A stretch of DNA of 64,000 nucleotides from JADJEI01 sp035328465 (GTDB taxonomy: Bacteria > Bacteroidota > Ignavibacteria > Ignavibacteriales > Ignavibacteriaceae). Where the stretch lies: assembly GCA_035328465.1 (NCBI GenBank), contig DAOLIQ010000004.1, forward strand, positions 1-64,000, given 5' to 3'. A program made the translations under genes and the position numbers. Under the pieces are notes generated by a model. That model was not told where the DNA came from. It ran no database searches and worked only from the letters and a program-made list of their open reading frames with translations. The stretch's first letter is position 1. Each line of letters begins with the position of its first letter. This document shows, piece after piece, positions 17,340 to 26,442 of the stretch.

Positions 17340-17372
17340 AAAGCACAGATTGAAGTCTGTGCTACTTTTTTA
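17340..17372 (+). terminator. Terminator between pepO and the TerB-like gene
   Basis: Stem AGCACAGA (17342-17349) / TCTGTGCT (17356-17363), then ACTTTTTTAA. The T-tract lies inside the last codons of the convergent gene. Confidence 0.75.
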
Positions 17373-17817
17373 ATTCATTTTTTACAACCAATTTTGAATC
17401 TATCATATCACGATGCTCAAGATTGAGCATCGTGGTAATTTTCCTGATAAGTCCTTCTTCGTGTGCGTCTATTTTCCCGTCGACAAAGATCAGCTTCCAA
17501 AGATTTTTTAACAGCTCGAATTTTTCTTCATTTGAAAAATGCTGATTGATCGTATCTGTGAATTCATACAGACTGATACTCTCTTTCACTTCTGTCTCTG
17601 AAAGTTTTAACAGTTCATTGACAGATTCATCATCGAGTCGAAAAATACTTTTCATGGTTTCAAAAATGTGGCTGCGCTCCTCTTCGGTGAAATTCGAATC
17701 TGATTTTACAATTTCGAGAAACAACGCACACGTAGCGATCTGAATTTTATTATCAGCTTGCTCGCTTACTGAATTACTGTCTTTCCCAAGTAAAATATTT
17801 TTAATATAGTCAAGCAT
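17362..17817 (-). CDS. TerB-like domain protein
   Basis: 151 residues, all helical. The TerB-family signature is visible: an N-terminal helix IQIATCALFLEIVKSDSNFT with an acidic loop followed by TEEERSHI, and a second repeat LLKNLWKLIFVDGKIDAHEEG ending in LIRKI. These acidic loops probably bind divalent metal. Despite the family name, a tellurite role should not be assumed. Stop and start overlap with malQ (TAATG), whose last codons GGAGGA supply the ribosome site, so translation is coupled. The role next to malQ is unknown. Confidence 0.75.
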   Translation of the reverse strand: MLDYIKNILLGKDSNSVSEQADNKIQIATCALFLEIVKSDSNFTEEERSHIFETMKSIFRLDDESVNELLKLSETEVKESISLYEFTDTINQHFSNEEKFELLKNLWKLIFVDGKIDAHEEGLIRKITTMLNLEHRDMIDSKLVVKNELKK

Positions 17818-19358
17818 TATTCCTCCTCAACTTTAATTTCTTCATCAATCACTGTTTTAGGTTTTGGAGGACGTTCATAAAGTTCCGCAAGTTTTTTCAA
17901 AGCAGATGGTAGAAATTCCGGAATTTGATTCCAGGTAAAACGCCAGCTCCAATTTCCACCAAGTTTTCCGGGAAAGTTCATTCTTGCTTCACCGCCAAGA
18001 TTTAAAATATCCTGCATCGGAATTATAACAATGTTTGCAACTGAAGCATAACCTGCACGAATTAGATTAGCAGTGATATCATCACTTTGTATGTTAAGAT
18101 AATTTTTCACGTGATCGAAAATATCTCTTCTTTCAGTTTTTGCTTTATCAAAATAAGCACGAGTAGTATCGTTATCGTGCGAACCGGTATAAACAACACA
18201 ATTGGGGACAAAGTTATGCGGCAGAAACTTCGTTTCCATTTTTTCGCCAAAAGCAAACTGAAGAATTTTCATTCCGGGAAAATTAAATTTATCGCGGAGT
18301 GCTTCAACTGATTTTGTAATTACACCAAGATCTTCTGCAAGAATCGGAATTTCACCAAGATGTTTTCTTATAGAATTAAAAAGTTTTTCGCCGGGAGCTT
18401 TTACCCAGCGCCCTTTAACGGCAGTTGTTGCATCCCCCTGAACTTCCCAATAAGCATCAAGTCCTCTGAAGTGATCAATACGAACTATGTCTATCAATTC
18501 GAGCAGACCTTTAAATCTTTTCCTCCACCAAAGAAAATCATCTTTCTCCATTTCCTTCCAGCGATAAAGCGGATTTCCCCAAAGCTGTCCGGTTGGCGAA
18601 AAATAATCCGGCGGAACACCGGCAACTGTTTTAAGCTTGCCTTCTTCATTAACAGTGAATAAATTTTTATTAGCCCATAGATCAGCGCTGTCATAAGCAA
18701 TGTAAATAGGCATATCACCGATTATTTTAATTCCTTTTGTGTTTGCATAATTTTTAACAGCTTTCCACTGTTTGAAAAATTCAAATTGAATAAATTTCTG
18801 ATAAAAAATATCATCAGCAAGTTTTATTCGCCATTCTTTTAATGCGGTTGTTTCACGAAGCACTAAATCTTTCTCCCAGTTTGTCCAGAGCCCCCCGCCA
18901 TGAAATTCTTTAGCTGCCATAAACAAAGCAAAATCTTCCAGCCAATCGGAATGATCTTCACAAAATTTATCGAACTCATTTTTCTGCCCGTCTTTATTTT
19001 TTTTGAAATTATGAAATGCTGAATGAAGCAGAGTCTTTTTAAAATTTATTATTTCTCCAAAATCTATTTTATACAAATCGAACTTTGGGAATGAAATTTC
19101 TTCGGAAGTCAAGAGACCATCTTCAAAAAGTTTTTCAGGACTGATTAAAAGAGGATTGCCTGCAAACGCTGAGAAACATTGATAGGGGGAATCGCCATAG
19201 CCGGTTGGGCCTAACGGAAAAACCTGCCAGAGTGTTTGTCCTGATGATTCAAGAAAATCAATAAAATTAAAACACTCTTTACCAAGATCACCAATTCCAA
19301 ATTTGCCCGGAAGAGAGGTGGGGTGAAGAAGTATTCCTGCAGTACGTTCAAAACTCAT
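17817..19358 (-). CDS. malQ: 4-alpha-glucanotransferase (amylomaltase, GH77)
   Basis: 513 residues from ATG 19358 (MSFERTAGILLHPTSLPG), preceded by AGAGGATAAT; an upstream ATG frame lacks a ribosome site. It transfers maltooligosaccharyl units between glucans in cytoplasmic glycogen/maltodextrin metabolism. Family landmarks are GILLHPTSLP, GQTLWQVFPLGPTGYGDSPY, the nucleophile region DIVRIDHFRGLDAYWEV, the acid/base region LAEDLGVIT, and YTGSHDNDTT. The C-terminus ends in an unusual Lys/Glu-rich tail (DEEIKVEEE). Glycogen synthase at 24192 probably works in the same pathway, though it is not in the same operon. Confidence 0.95.
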   Translation of the reverse strand: MSFERTAGILLHPTSLPGKFGIGDLGKECFNFIDFLESSGQTLWQVFPLGPTGYGDSPYQCFSAFAGNPLLISPEKLFEDGLLTSEEISFPKFDLYKIDFGEIINFKKTLLHSAFHNFKKNKDGQKNEFDKFCEDHSDWLEDFALFMAAKEFHGGGLWTNWEKDLVLRETTALKEWRIKLADDIFYQKFIQFEFFKQWKAVKNYANTKGIKIIGDMPIYIAYDSADLWANKNLFTVNEEGKLKTVAGVPPDYFSPTGQLWGNPLYRWKEMEKDDFLWWRKRFKGLLELIDIVRIDHFRGLDAYWEVQGDATTAVKGRWVKAPGEKLFNSIRKHLGEIPILAEDLGVITKSVEALRDKFNFPGMKILQFAFGEKMETKFLPHNFVPNCVVYTGSHDNDTTRAYFDKAKTERRDIFDHVKNYLNIQSDDITANLIRAGYASVANIVIIPMQDILNLGGEARMNFPGKLGGNWSWRFTWNQIPEFLPSALKKLAELYERPPKPKTVIDEEIKVEEE

Positions 19359-19742
19359 ATTATCCTCTGATTTTTTAATTGAAAAAATAGCATGGGAATA
19401 ATAGAAAAGAAAAACTTGCAACTGAAATCAGATATAAAAGAGCGAAAAATTAAGAGCCCTGCTGCTTTAAGACGGGACTTTTCTGTTAGAAATTTTTTAA
19501 TCCATTAAACAACAATTGAAGCTGCATCTAATTCTAAATCCGCCGAAGCATTTATTCAAGTTCATAAAATATTTGTATGGGATATAAAATGATGTGTTAT
19601 TGCTGTTATGCACCCCGGATTACAATTAATGTACGCAAGATATCATCTTATGTGCCAAATTTGGTGATTTTCTGATTTATTAATGATTTTTAAAGGAAAT
19701 AGTTGCGGAGTGGGAAGGGAATGGAAGATACTTTACTTGAAT
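19359..19742. other. Intergenic region upstream of malQ
   Basis: About 380 nt with no recognisable gene. It must hold the malQ promoter on the minus strand. A weak imperfect hairpin (GAGCCC...GGGAC near 19450-19475) is present but not convincing. A plus-strand frame through this region is not supported by a ribosome site or composition. Confidence 0.35.
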
Positions 19743-19775
19743 GATAAAAACCTCCGATGGCATCGCCATCGGAGG
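19743..19775 (-). terminator. Strong terminator downstream of the tricorn-like protease gene
   Basis: A perfect 11-bp stem (CCTCCGATGGC / GCCATCGGAGG, 19751-19775) with a 3-nt loop, followed on the minus strand by TTTTTATC. Confidence 0.88.
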
Positions 19776-19792
19776 GTTAAAATAAAGGCTCT

Positions 19793-19918
19793 TTATTTTA
19801 TCAATAACATCTGCTTCAATTCGTTGAAAAGGATTTTTCCATCCTTCATTTCTGTAAATATAAACTCTACTTGCAATTTGTCGGCTGAGGCACGTTGCAT
19901 CATCGCTCTCTTGTTCAT
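19793..19918 (-). CDS. Possible 41-residue small protein
   Basis: The ATG at 19918 lies one base after the TAA of the tricorn-like protease, and the frame ends just before the strong terminator, so the stretch is transcribed with the protease. The peptide starts MNKRAMMQRASADKLQ and ends FNELKQMLLIK. The KQMLLIK end resembles the last residues of T9SS sorting domains (KKMLLxK), so it could be a leftover C-terminal tail rather than a gene. No ribosome site is visible apart from possible termination-reinitiation. Confidence 0.25.
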   Translation of the reverse strand: MNKRAMMQRASADKLQVEFIFTEMKDGKILFNELKQMLLIK

Positions 19919-19919
19919 A

Positions 19920-22900
19920 TTACTTAACAGGATACTCCGGTACAGACGGAAAAGTAAACGGATCATCTTTTATTTTTTGCAGGGCTGTTTCAATTGCCTT
20001 ATCAAGTTGATTATCTTTTCCCATCATCATTGAAGCGGGATCGTTATCAATATAAATATCCGGATCTGCACCGTGATTTTCTACAAGCCATTTCCCTTCT
20101 TCACCAAAAAATGCATTGTTGGATTGATTAATGCTTCCATTGTCAATGGTGGTTTGTGCATTTATTATTCCAACCAATCCCCCCCATGATGGAACTCCGA
20201 CAACAGTACCAAGCTTATTTGCTTTAAAGTCTTCAACAAAAGCCTCGCCGTCAGAGCCATTATACTCATTTGAAACAAGGACAAACTTTCCTGTTGAAGT
20301 ACTGCCCGGGTATCTGAACGGCTCCATATCGCGCAGTACATTGTATGAAGACATTTTTCGTTCAAGCTTATCAATTAAGAAATATTCAGTCCAGCCGCCG
20401 CTGTTTCTTCTTACATCAATAATCAATCCCTCTTTGTAACGGAATGCTCGCCAGTATTTATCAAACTCACCTATTCCCCCCGAACCCATCGCTGTTATAT
20501 GCATGTAACCAAGTTTACCGTTGGATTTATCGAGCACATACTTAATGTTATCGGTAATCCATCTTGCATACCGCAGTTGAGAAGAATTTTTAATTGGTTT
20601 GACTTCGTAAGTATTTGCACCATCCTTTGAGGGTTTACTGTTTACAGTTACGGTTATTGTTTGTCCATCAGTTACTTGCAGATATTTGAAGTAATCATCC
20701 GGAGTTTTAATTTCATTCCCATTGATTGCAATAAGGTAATCACCCTCTTTCAAATCAATATCAGGTCGTGACAATGGTGAAGTGTAAGAAAGAAACCACT
20801 CCGTTGGCCCATAGATTTTTTCAAACCTATAGTAGCCGGAATTATCTGCATTTAAATCAGCGCCAAGCCAACCGGTAAACATTTTCGATTCGGGCGATTT
20901 CCACAAATCATTATCACCCCCGCCAACATAAGTATGTGAAACACAAAGTTCGCCAACCATTTGCGACATCATCCAGTTTAATTCGTTTCGAGAGGAAAGG
21001 TATGGAATGTAGGCTTTGTATTTTTCACCCATTGCCTTCCAATTGCGTCCGTGAAAATTTTTATCATAAAAGAAATCACGGTAGAAACGCCAGCAGTCAT
21101 CAAATATCTGATTCCACTCGTCGTAAACTTTTACTGTGTAGCTCATCTTATCGAGGTTTAATTTACTGCCCAAGGATTTTGATTTGAATACTTCATTAAC
21201 AGAAGAAGTGAAAATATCTTTTTCATTTCTGAAGATTATATTTCCTCTGTCTGGCGAAAGATCGTAATCTCTGATTTTCTCATCTAGAACATTTTCCTTT
21301 TTCGTTTCCATATCATAAATATGAAGGTTCCATTTGGTGTCATTTCCGGGTTTGAAAATTTGTTCATACTCATCTTCGGTGAACTTATCAACCGAGCACC
21401 ACAGTATTTTCCCATTTCCCGCTTTAAGGTAGAAGTAATTTCCGGCATCAACAGGGAGGGGATAAGTTCGATTTTTAATCCCATCAAGATCAATCCTGAA
21501 CGATTCATCACTTGATTTTTGAATACTCACAACGGGGTCGGCAAAGGGGGGAGTTTCGTTATCGCGAAGCTGAACAACCATTACTTGCTGCGGTGTCGTA
21601 ACAACATGGTTATCCTCATAAAAATCCATTTGAATATCAAAATTTCTACTTGAAAGATAATAGAGATATTTTCCATTTGCATCGAAGGAAGGATTAAGAT
21701 TGTCAAAGAAATCATCGGTGATTGCAAATTTTTTGTTCAGCTCAAGGCTGTAAAGATAAATCACATTGTTGCGATTAAAATTTGTAAAGCTGTAAGTGAT
21801 CCATTTACTATCCGGCGACCAACTGTAATCACTCTCTTCCCAATAGAATTCATCATTCTTAAGTTGATTTGACTTGTCAACTTCAACAAGCGTTTTAGAA
21901 TCAACATCTATATAAAATATTAAAAAATCTTTATTGCCGAAAAGAATTTTCTTTCCATCGGGAGACCACAAAAGGTGATAAACAAATCTATCAAGATTAT
22001 CAGTAAGCTGAATCCACTCCCCGCCTTCTGAAGGCTGAATATACAATTGATAATCACCGGTTTTGTCGGAGAAAAAGGCAATCCATTTTCCATCGGGGGA
22101 TATTTGTGGATACATTTCACGTGTACCGGGTGAGTTAGATAAATTTTTAGACATGCTTTTGTCATTGTAAACATTGAACACATCGCCTCTCGCTGCAAGC
22201 AGCGCAGTGCGTCCGTCGTTCGACACACTCATGAAATGAATATACTCTTTAGGATTGATTACTCTATCACGAAGTGCCCACCTATCAGAAGGAATGTCAA
22301 CAGATATTTTATTAGTAGAATTATTTTTTATGTCAAGAACATTAATATATCCGTTTTGGACAAAGACAATCTGCTCGCCATCAGTTTCTGCCCACATCAC
22401 GTCAAAGTCATTGAATTCAGTTACCTGGTGGATCTCTTTGCTGTTGAGGTCTTCGACATAAAAATTTGAAATACCATTTGTGCGGTCCGAAACAAAATAC
22501 ATTATGTTATCACTGATCCACATGGGGTAACTGTTTTTCCCAACGTAGTCAGAGATTGGCGTGAATTCATTTTTCGTAAAATCATACATCCAGATATCCT
22601 GATACCACCCGCCTTTGTAACGCTTCCAGTAATATTCTTCCTGACCCTTCCTGCAATAAAGCATTTTGCTGCCGTCAGAATTAAAACTGCAAAGAACTCC
22701 GCGGTCAATTGGGAAACGCTGGGGTGCGCTTCCGTTTTTATCTACGAAATAAAGATTGGGGTCACGCATAATAAAATTTTCAAAGAAAGATCGAAATACA
22801 ATCCCTTCGCCGTCGGGTGTCCATCCAATGGTTTGAGCACCACCAGGATTGTAAGTCAGGCGGGTAGGGGTTCCGCCTTCGGTAGGAATAGAATAAACAT

Positions 22901-23159
22901 TTGTGCCGCCGTCATACTCGGCTGTGAAGGCAATCGTTTTTCCATCGGGAGAAAACTTTGCAGCCCATTCATTCCCCGGGGCATTTGTAATTCGTGCAGC
23001 GCTTCCGCCGTTTGAATTAACAATCCAAAGATCTCCTTCGTAGGTGAAAACAATTTTATCTTTATAGATGTCCGGGTAACGCATGAATCTGCCTTCGATG
23101 GCAGACGAATTTTGGATGAATAAAAAAGAAATGAATAAAGAAAGAAACATTTTTTTCAT
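19920..23159 (-). CDS. Exported tricorn-like S41 serine protease
   Basis: 1079 residues from ATG 23159, preceded by AGAGGTTTAT; an in-frame TTG nine codons upstream is rejected. The signal peptide ends near NSSAIEG. An N-terminal TolB/WD40-like six-blade propeller (FSPDGKTIAFTAEYDGG, repeated PDG units) is followed by a second propeller to about residue 680, a core helical segment, a PDZ domain near 780-880 (LKEGDYLIAINGNEI) and an S41 catalytic domain. In the last, GLIIDVRRNSGGW and NEYNGSDGEAF (nucleophile Ser near 967) are present. This is the full tricorn architecture, but with an export signal, as in many Bacteroidota; it probably degrades peptides in the periplasm. It is monocistronic apart from the possible small ORF behind it. 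Confidence 0.93.
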   Translation of the reverse strand: MKKMFLSLFISFLFIQNSSAIEGRFMRYPDIYKDKIVFTYEGDLWIVNSNGGSAARITNAPGNEWAAKFSPDGKTIAFTAEYDGGTNVYSIPTEGGTPTRLTYNPGGAQTIGWTPDGEGIVFRSFFENFIMRDPNLYFVDKNGSAPQRFPIDRGVLCSFNSDGSKMLYCRKGQEEYYWKRYKGGWYQDIWMYDFTKNEFTPISDYVGKNSYPMWISDNIMYFVSDRTNGISNFYVEDLNSKEIHQVTEFNDFDVMWAETDGEQIVFVQNGYINVLDIKNNSTNKISVDIPSDRWALRDRVINPKEYIHFMSVSNDGRTALLAARGDVFNVYNDKSMSKNLSNSPGTREMYPQISPDGKWIAFFSDKTGDYQLYIQPSEGGEWIQLTDNLDRFVYHLLWSPDGKKILFGNKDFLIFYIDVDSKTLVEVDKSNQLKNDEFYWEESDYSWSPDSKWITYSFTNFNRNNVIYLYSLELNKKFAITDDFFDNLNPSFDANGKYLYYLSSRNFDIQMDFYEDNHVVTTPQQVMVVQLRDNETPPFADPVVSIQKSSDESFRIDLDGIKNRTYPLPVDAGNYFYLKAGNGKILWCSVDKFTEDEYEQIFKPGNDTKWNLHIYDMETKKENVLDEKIRDYDLSPDRGNIIFRNEKDIFTSSVNEVFKSKSLGSKLNLDKMSYTVKVYDEWNQIFDDCWRFYRDFFYDKNFHGRNWKAMGEKYKAYIPYLSSRNELNWMMSQMVGELCVSHTYVGGGDNDLWKSPESKMFTGWLGADLNADNSGYYRFEKIYGPTEWFLSYTSPLSRPDIDLKEGDYLIAINGNEIKTPDDYFKYLQVTDGQTITVTVNSKPSKDGANTYEVKPIKNSSQLRYARWITDNIKYVLDKSNGKLGYMHITAMGSGGIGEFDKYWRAFRYKEGLIIDVRRNSGGWTEYFLIDKLERKMSSYNVLRDMEPFRYPGSTSTGKFVLVSNEYNGSDGEAFVEDFKANKLGTVVGVPSWGGLVGIINAQTTIDNGSINQSNNAFFGEEGKWLVENHGADPDIYIDNDPASMMMGKDNQLDKAIETALQKIKDDPFTFPSVPEYPVK

Positions 23160-23277
23160 ATAAACCTCTATTTTCTTGATGCTCAAACATAGGTAAAAGA
23201 GATTTTAGAAAAAATCAAGATAAGCTTCCGACGAAGTGCTTATCAAATTATACAGCCGTTCAAATAAAAATTAAATA

Positions 23278-24069
23278 TCAGATAATGGTTAATAAAAAGT
23301 CGCTGATTTCTTTATTAACAAAAATTGGGTTCTCGATCGGCGACATATGTCCGGCGTTTGGAACAATTTTAAATTTACTTCCTGGAATTTTACGCGCCAT
23401 TGATTCCATTACTGAAGGCGGTGTTAGCTTATCTTCTTCTCCACATAAAACTAGAACAGGCACATTGAAATTTGTAATGGAATTTGTTGTATCTGTTCTC
23501 CCTGCCATTGCAAGCAAGCATCCTTTAACTGCAATCGGATTTGAAGCCATTGACCTTTCAAAAATTTCCAAATAATTATCTCTGTTTTCCTTCATAAAAT
23601 TTTCCGAAAAACAATTTGGTACAAACCCCGAAACAAATTCTTCCACTCCATTTGTGTTTATCAATTTAATTGCTGCTGCTCTTTTTAATTTTCCTTCATT
23701 AGTGTCTGATTCCGGTCTTGTATCAAAAAGTATTGCTGCTTTAAAATTGTTTGGCATACGCTCAAGAGCACGAAGAGAAATATACCCACCCATAGAAAGG
23801 CCGCACAAAACCGGACTGTTCAGCTTCAAGGTTTGAATAATTGATTCAAGATCATCAACAAATGATTCGAGAGTAAATTGCCCCTCCCGGTCAGGTGAAG
23901 CCCCAAGTCCGCGAACATCGTAGGTAACACAAAAATATTTATCTTTAAGCGTTTCGACCTGATGATTCCACATTGAGTGATCAAACGGAAAGCCATGTAC
24001 AAAAATAATGGATGGGTTTTCCTTCTCTCCGGAGGTAAAAACTTTTAATGAATTAATAGATGTTTCCAT
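23278..24069 (-). CDS. Alpha/beta hydrolase (3-oxoadipate enol-lactonase-like)
   Basis: 263 residues, cytoplasmic. Oxyanion-hole motif FVHGFPFDHSMW near 23-34, nucleophile elbow CGLSMGGY (Ser near 93), acid GEEDKLTPP near 210-215 and His in PNAGHMSPIE near 240. The closest named families are the PcaD-type lactonases and small esterases, but no aromatic-degradation genes are nearby, so the substrate is open. It is divergent from glgA. Confidence 0.85.
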   Translation of the reverse strand: METSINSLKVFTSGEKENPSIIFVHGFPFDHSMWNHQVETLKDKYFCVTYDVRGLGASPDREGQFTLESFVDDLESIIQTLKLNSPVLCGLSMGGYISLRALERMPNNFKAAILFDTRPESDTNEGKLKRAAAIKLINTNGVEEFVSGFVPNCFSENFMKENRDNYLEIFERSMASNPIAVKGCLLAMAGRTDTTNSITNFNVPVLVLCGEEDKLTPPSVMESMARKIPGSKFKIVPNAGHMSPIENPIFVNKEISDFLLTII

Positions 24070-24191
24070 TTTGTCTCTATTGTGTTAAAATAAAATGTTA
24101 ATTCTTTGAAATAAATTATGTAGTATTTCTGAAAAAACAATTTCATCTGCATAATTGATTTTCTATTTTTCAATAAAGGAATTAAAAAGAT

Positions 24192-25676
24192 ATGAAAATG
24201 AAAATAGCCATAGTTGCGGCAGAAGCATTTCCTTATGCAAAAACTGGAGGTTTGGCTGACGTTGCCGGCTCACTTCCAAAAGCACTCGAAAAACTCGGCT
24301 GCGAAGTAAAATTATTTATCCCGAAATACTCATCCATTGACGAAAATAAATACGGCCTCCGATATAATTGGACGATTGGAGAAATGCCGATTAGAGTTAA
24401 CGGGTATGTCCGCTCCGTTCATCTTCATCAGGCGACGCTGCCCGATTCGAATGTTGAGGTAAACTTTATTGATTGCCCGCACTATTTCCACAGGGGTAGA
24501 ATTTACACAAACGATTCTGACGAAGATGAAAGATTTATTCTCTTTTCAAAAAGTGTAATTGAAACATTGCAGCGTCTGAAATGGACACCCGATGTTATCA
24601 ATTGCAATGACTGGCAAACAGGATTGATTCCGCTTTACTTAAAAGATAATTATAAATGGGATAGAATGTTCGACAACACTGCTACCCTTTTTACAATTCA
24701 CAACATTGGATATCAGGGACGATTTTCTAAGTCAACATTATTGGCTGCCGAAATAAGAGGAAATTTATTTTATCCGAACGGTCCTGTCGAACACGATGGA
24801 TCTGTTTCGTTTATGAAAACAGGAATTTTATTTTCTGAAATTATTAATACTGTCAGCAACACATACTCACACGAAATTCTGACTCCGGAATATGGTGCGG
24901 GACTCGATGCTGTACTTCGCTCAAGAAAGGAAGACCTGTTTGGTGTTTTGAATGGGGTGGATTATAATGAATGGAATCCCGAAACTGATAAGTACATTCC
25001 ATTTCATTATTCATTAAAAGACATGTCCGGTAAGATAAAAAATAAAAAATTCCTTCTGGAACATTTCAATATGCCGTTCAATGAAAATATCCCATTGATA
25101 GGAATTGTTTCCCGCATAGTTGAACAAAAAGGGTTTGACATTTTTTCTGAGGCTTTAAATTCGATAATGGGGTTAAATGCACAGTGGATTATTCTTGGCA
25201 GCGGAGAGGAACATTATGAAGATTTATTTCGCATGCTTCACAAACACCTCCCTCAAAAAATATCAGCCTATTTAGGATTTAATAATGAGCTTTCTCATCT
25301 AATAGAAGCAGCTTCGGATATTTTTTTGATGCCTTCACGGTATGAGCCTTGCGGGCTTAATCAAATTTATAGTTTAAAGTATGGCACTGTTCCGGTTGTA
25401 AAAAAAACCGGTGGACTTGCCGATACAGTTAAAGATTGGGATGAAGAAATGCACTTTGGCTTTACGCATGGCAATGGGTTCTCTTTTTATGATCACTCCG
25501 GTTTTGCGCTTTATAAATCTACTGAACGAGCAGTAAATGCATTTAGTACCAAAGAAGTCTGGAATAAAATTATGTATAACGGCATGAATAGTGACTTTTC
25601 GTGGCAGCGTTCCGCAGAAAAATACATTGAACTTTACAAACTTGCTGTACTGAAGCATCGGGAATTGTTCACTTAA
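24192..25676 (+). CDS. glgA: Glycogen synthase (ADP-glucose type, GT5)
   Basis: 494 residues; elongates alpha-1,4-glucan from ADP-glucose. The N-terminal glucose-donor motif KTGGLADVAGSLPKAL (about 17-32) is conserved, together with the GT5 N-domain HNIGYQGRF, GVLNGVDYNEWNPETD, and the C-terminal catalytic loop PSRYEPCGLNQIYSLKYG followed by KKTGGLADTV. The start is close to AAAGGAATTAAAAAGAT. The ADP-glucose pyrophosphorylase and branching enzyme genes are not in this window. With malQ at 17817 it indicates glycogen metabolism. Confidence 0.96.
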   Translation: MKMKIAIVAAEAFPYAKTGGLADVAGSLPKALEKLGCEVKLFIPKYSSIDENKYGLRYNWTIGEMPIRVNGYVRSVHLHQATLPDSNVEVNFIDCPHYFHRGRIYTNDSDEDERFILFSKSVIETLQRLKWTPDVINCNDWQTGLIPLYLKDNYKWDRMFDNTATLFTIHNIGYQGRFSKSTLLAAEIRGNLFYPNGPVEHDGSVSFMKTGILFSEIINTVSNTYSHEILTPEYGAGLDAVLRSRKEDLFGVLNGVDYNEWNPETDKYIPFHYSLKDMSGKIKNKKFLLEHFNMPFNENIPLIGIVSRIVEQKGFDIFSEALNSIMGLNAQWIILGSGEEHYEDLFRMLHKHLPQKISAYLGFNNELSHLIEAASDIFLMPSRYEPCGLNQIYSLKYGTVPVVKKTGGLADTVKDWDEEMHFGFTHGNGFSFYDHSGFALYKSTERAVNAFSTKEVWNKIMYNGMNSDFSWQRSAEKYIELYKLAVLKHRELFT

Positions 25677-25785
25677 AAATTGCCTTGATCAGTCATACTA
25701 AAATTGTTGATATTTTCCATTGAAATACCTTAGATTTATTACAGGAAAGACTTAAAATAATTCTTTGAAAAAATGGAGAAATTAT

Positions 25786-26442
25786 ATGCGATTAATCATT
25801 TCACTAATAACAATATTTTCAACTGTAATTTTGCAAGGCTGCCAACAGAATAAAGTTGAATCAAAAATTGAGGAGAATGTAAAAATGAGCGAGCCACAAA
25901 ATAAAAACCTTGCAACAGCAACTTTTGCATCGGGTTGCTTTTGGTGCACCGAGGCAATTTTCGAAAGAGTAAAAGGAGTTTATTCAATTGAATCCGGTTA
26001 CACCGGCGGTACCTTTGAAAATCCTACTTATCAGCAAGTAAGTAATGGAAATACAAATCATGCCGAAGCTATCCAATTAACGTTCGATTCAACTGAAATC
26101 ACCTATGATGAATTACTTGAGATCTTTTGGAAGACGCACGATCCCACCACCCTTAATAAACAAGGTGCAGACGTAGGCACACAATATCGTTCTGCAATTT
26201 TTTACCATAATGAAGAACAAAAACAAAAAGCCGAATTTTATAAAAACGAATTAAGCAAAGCCGGTTTATGGAAAGATCCGATTGTAACCGAAATAGTTCC
26301 TTTCAAAAAGTTTTACAAGGCAGAAGATTATCACCAGGATTATTACGAGAATAATCCTAACCAGGGTTACTGTGCTTATGTGATTACACCAAAAATTGAA
26401 AAGTTTGAAAAAATATTTAAAGATAAATTAAAGAAAAACTAA
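25786..26442 (+). CDS. msrA: Lipoprotein peptide-methionine (S)-S-oxide reductase
   Basis: 218 residues from ATG 25786 (preceded by GGAGAAATTAT); a TTG seven codons upstream has no ribosome site. It repairs methionine S-sulfoxide. The leader MRLIISLITIFSTVILQGC is a lipoprotein signal with lipid Cys19, so unlike the cytoplasmic enzyme this MsrA acts outside the inner membrane. Catalytic motif GCFWC (Cys51, Cys54) is followed by SGYTGG and NHAEA, and the C-terminal region holds the YHQDYYENNPNQGYC motif with the recycling cysteine. The gene converges on corA with a 4-nt overlap of stops. Confidence 0.93.
   Translation: MRLIISLITIFSTVILQGCQQNKVESKIEENVKMSEPQNKNLATATFASGCFWCTEAIFERVKGVYSIESGYTGGTFENPTYQQVSNGNTNHAEAIQLTFDSTEITYDELLEIFWKTHDPTTLNKQGADVGTQYRSAIFYHNEEQKQKAEFYKNELSKAGLWKDPIVTEIVPFKKFYKAEDYHQDYYENNPNQGYCAYVITPKIEKFEKIFKDKLKKN

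Noticed and set aside
17362..17817. Tellurite-resistance determinant
   Set aside because: Only a TerB-like domain is present, with no TerC/TerD/TerZ genes; the domain occurs widely without any link to tellurite.
19683..20033. Plus-strand frame of 116 codons opposite the tricorn-like protease end
   Set aside because: It crosses a strong terminator hairpin and the coding strand of the protease, and its product is Cys/Ile-rich with no family features.
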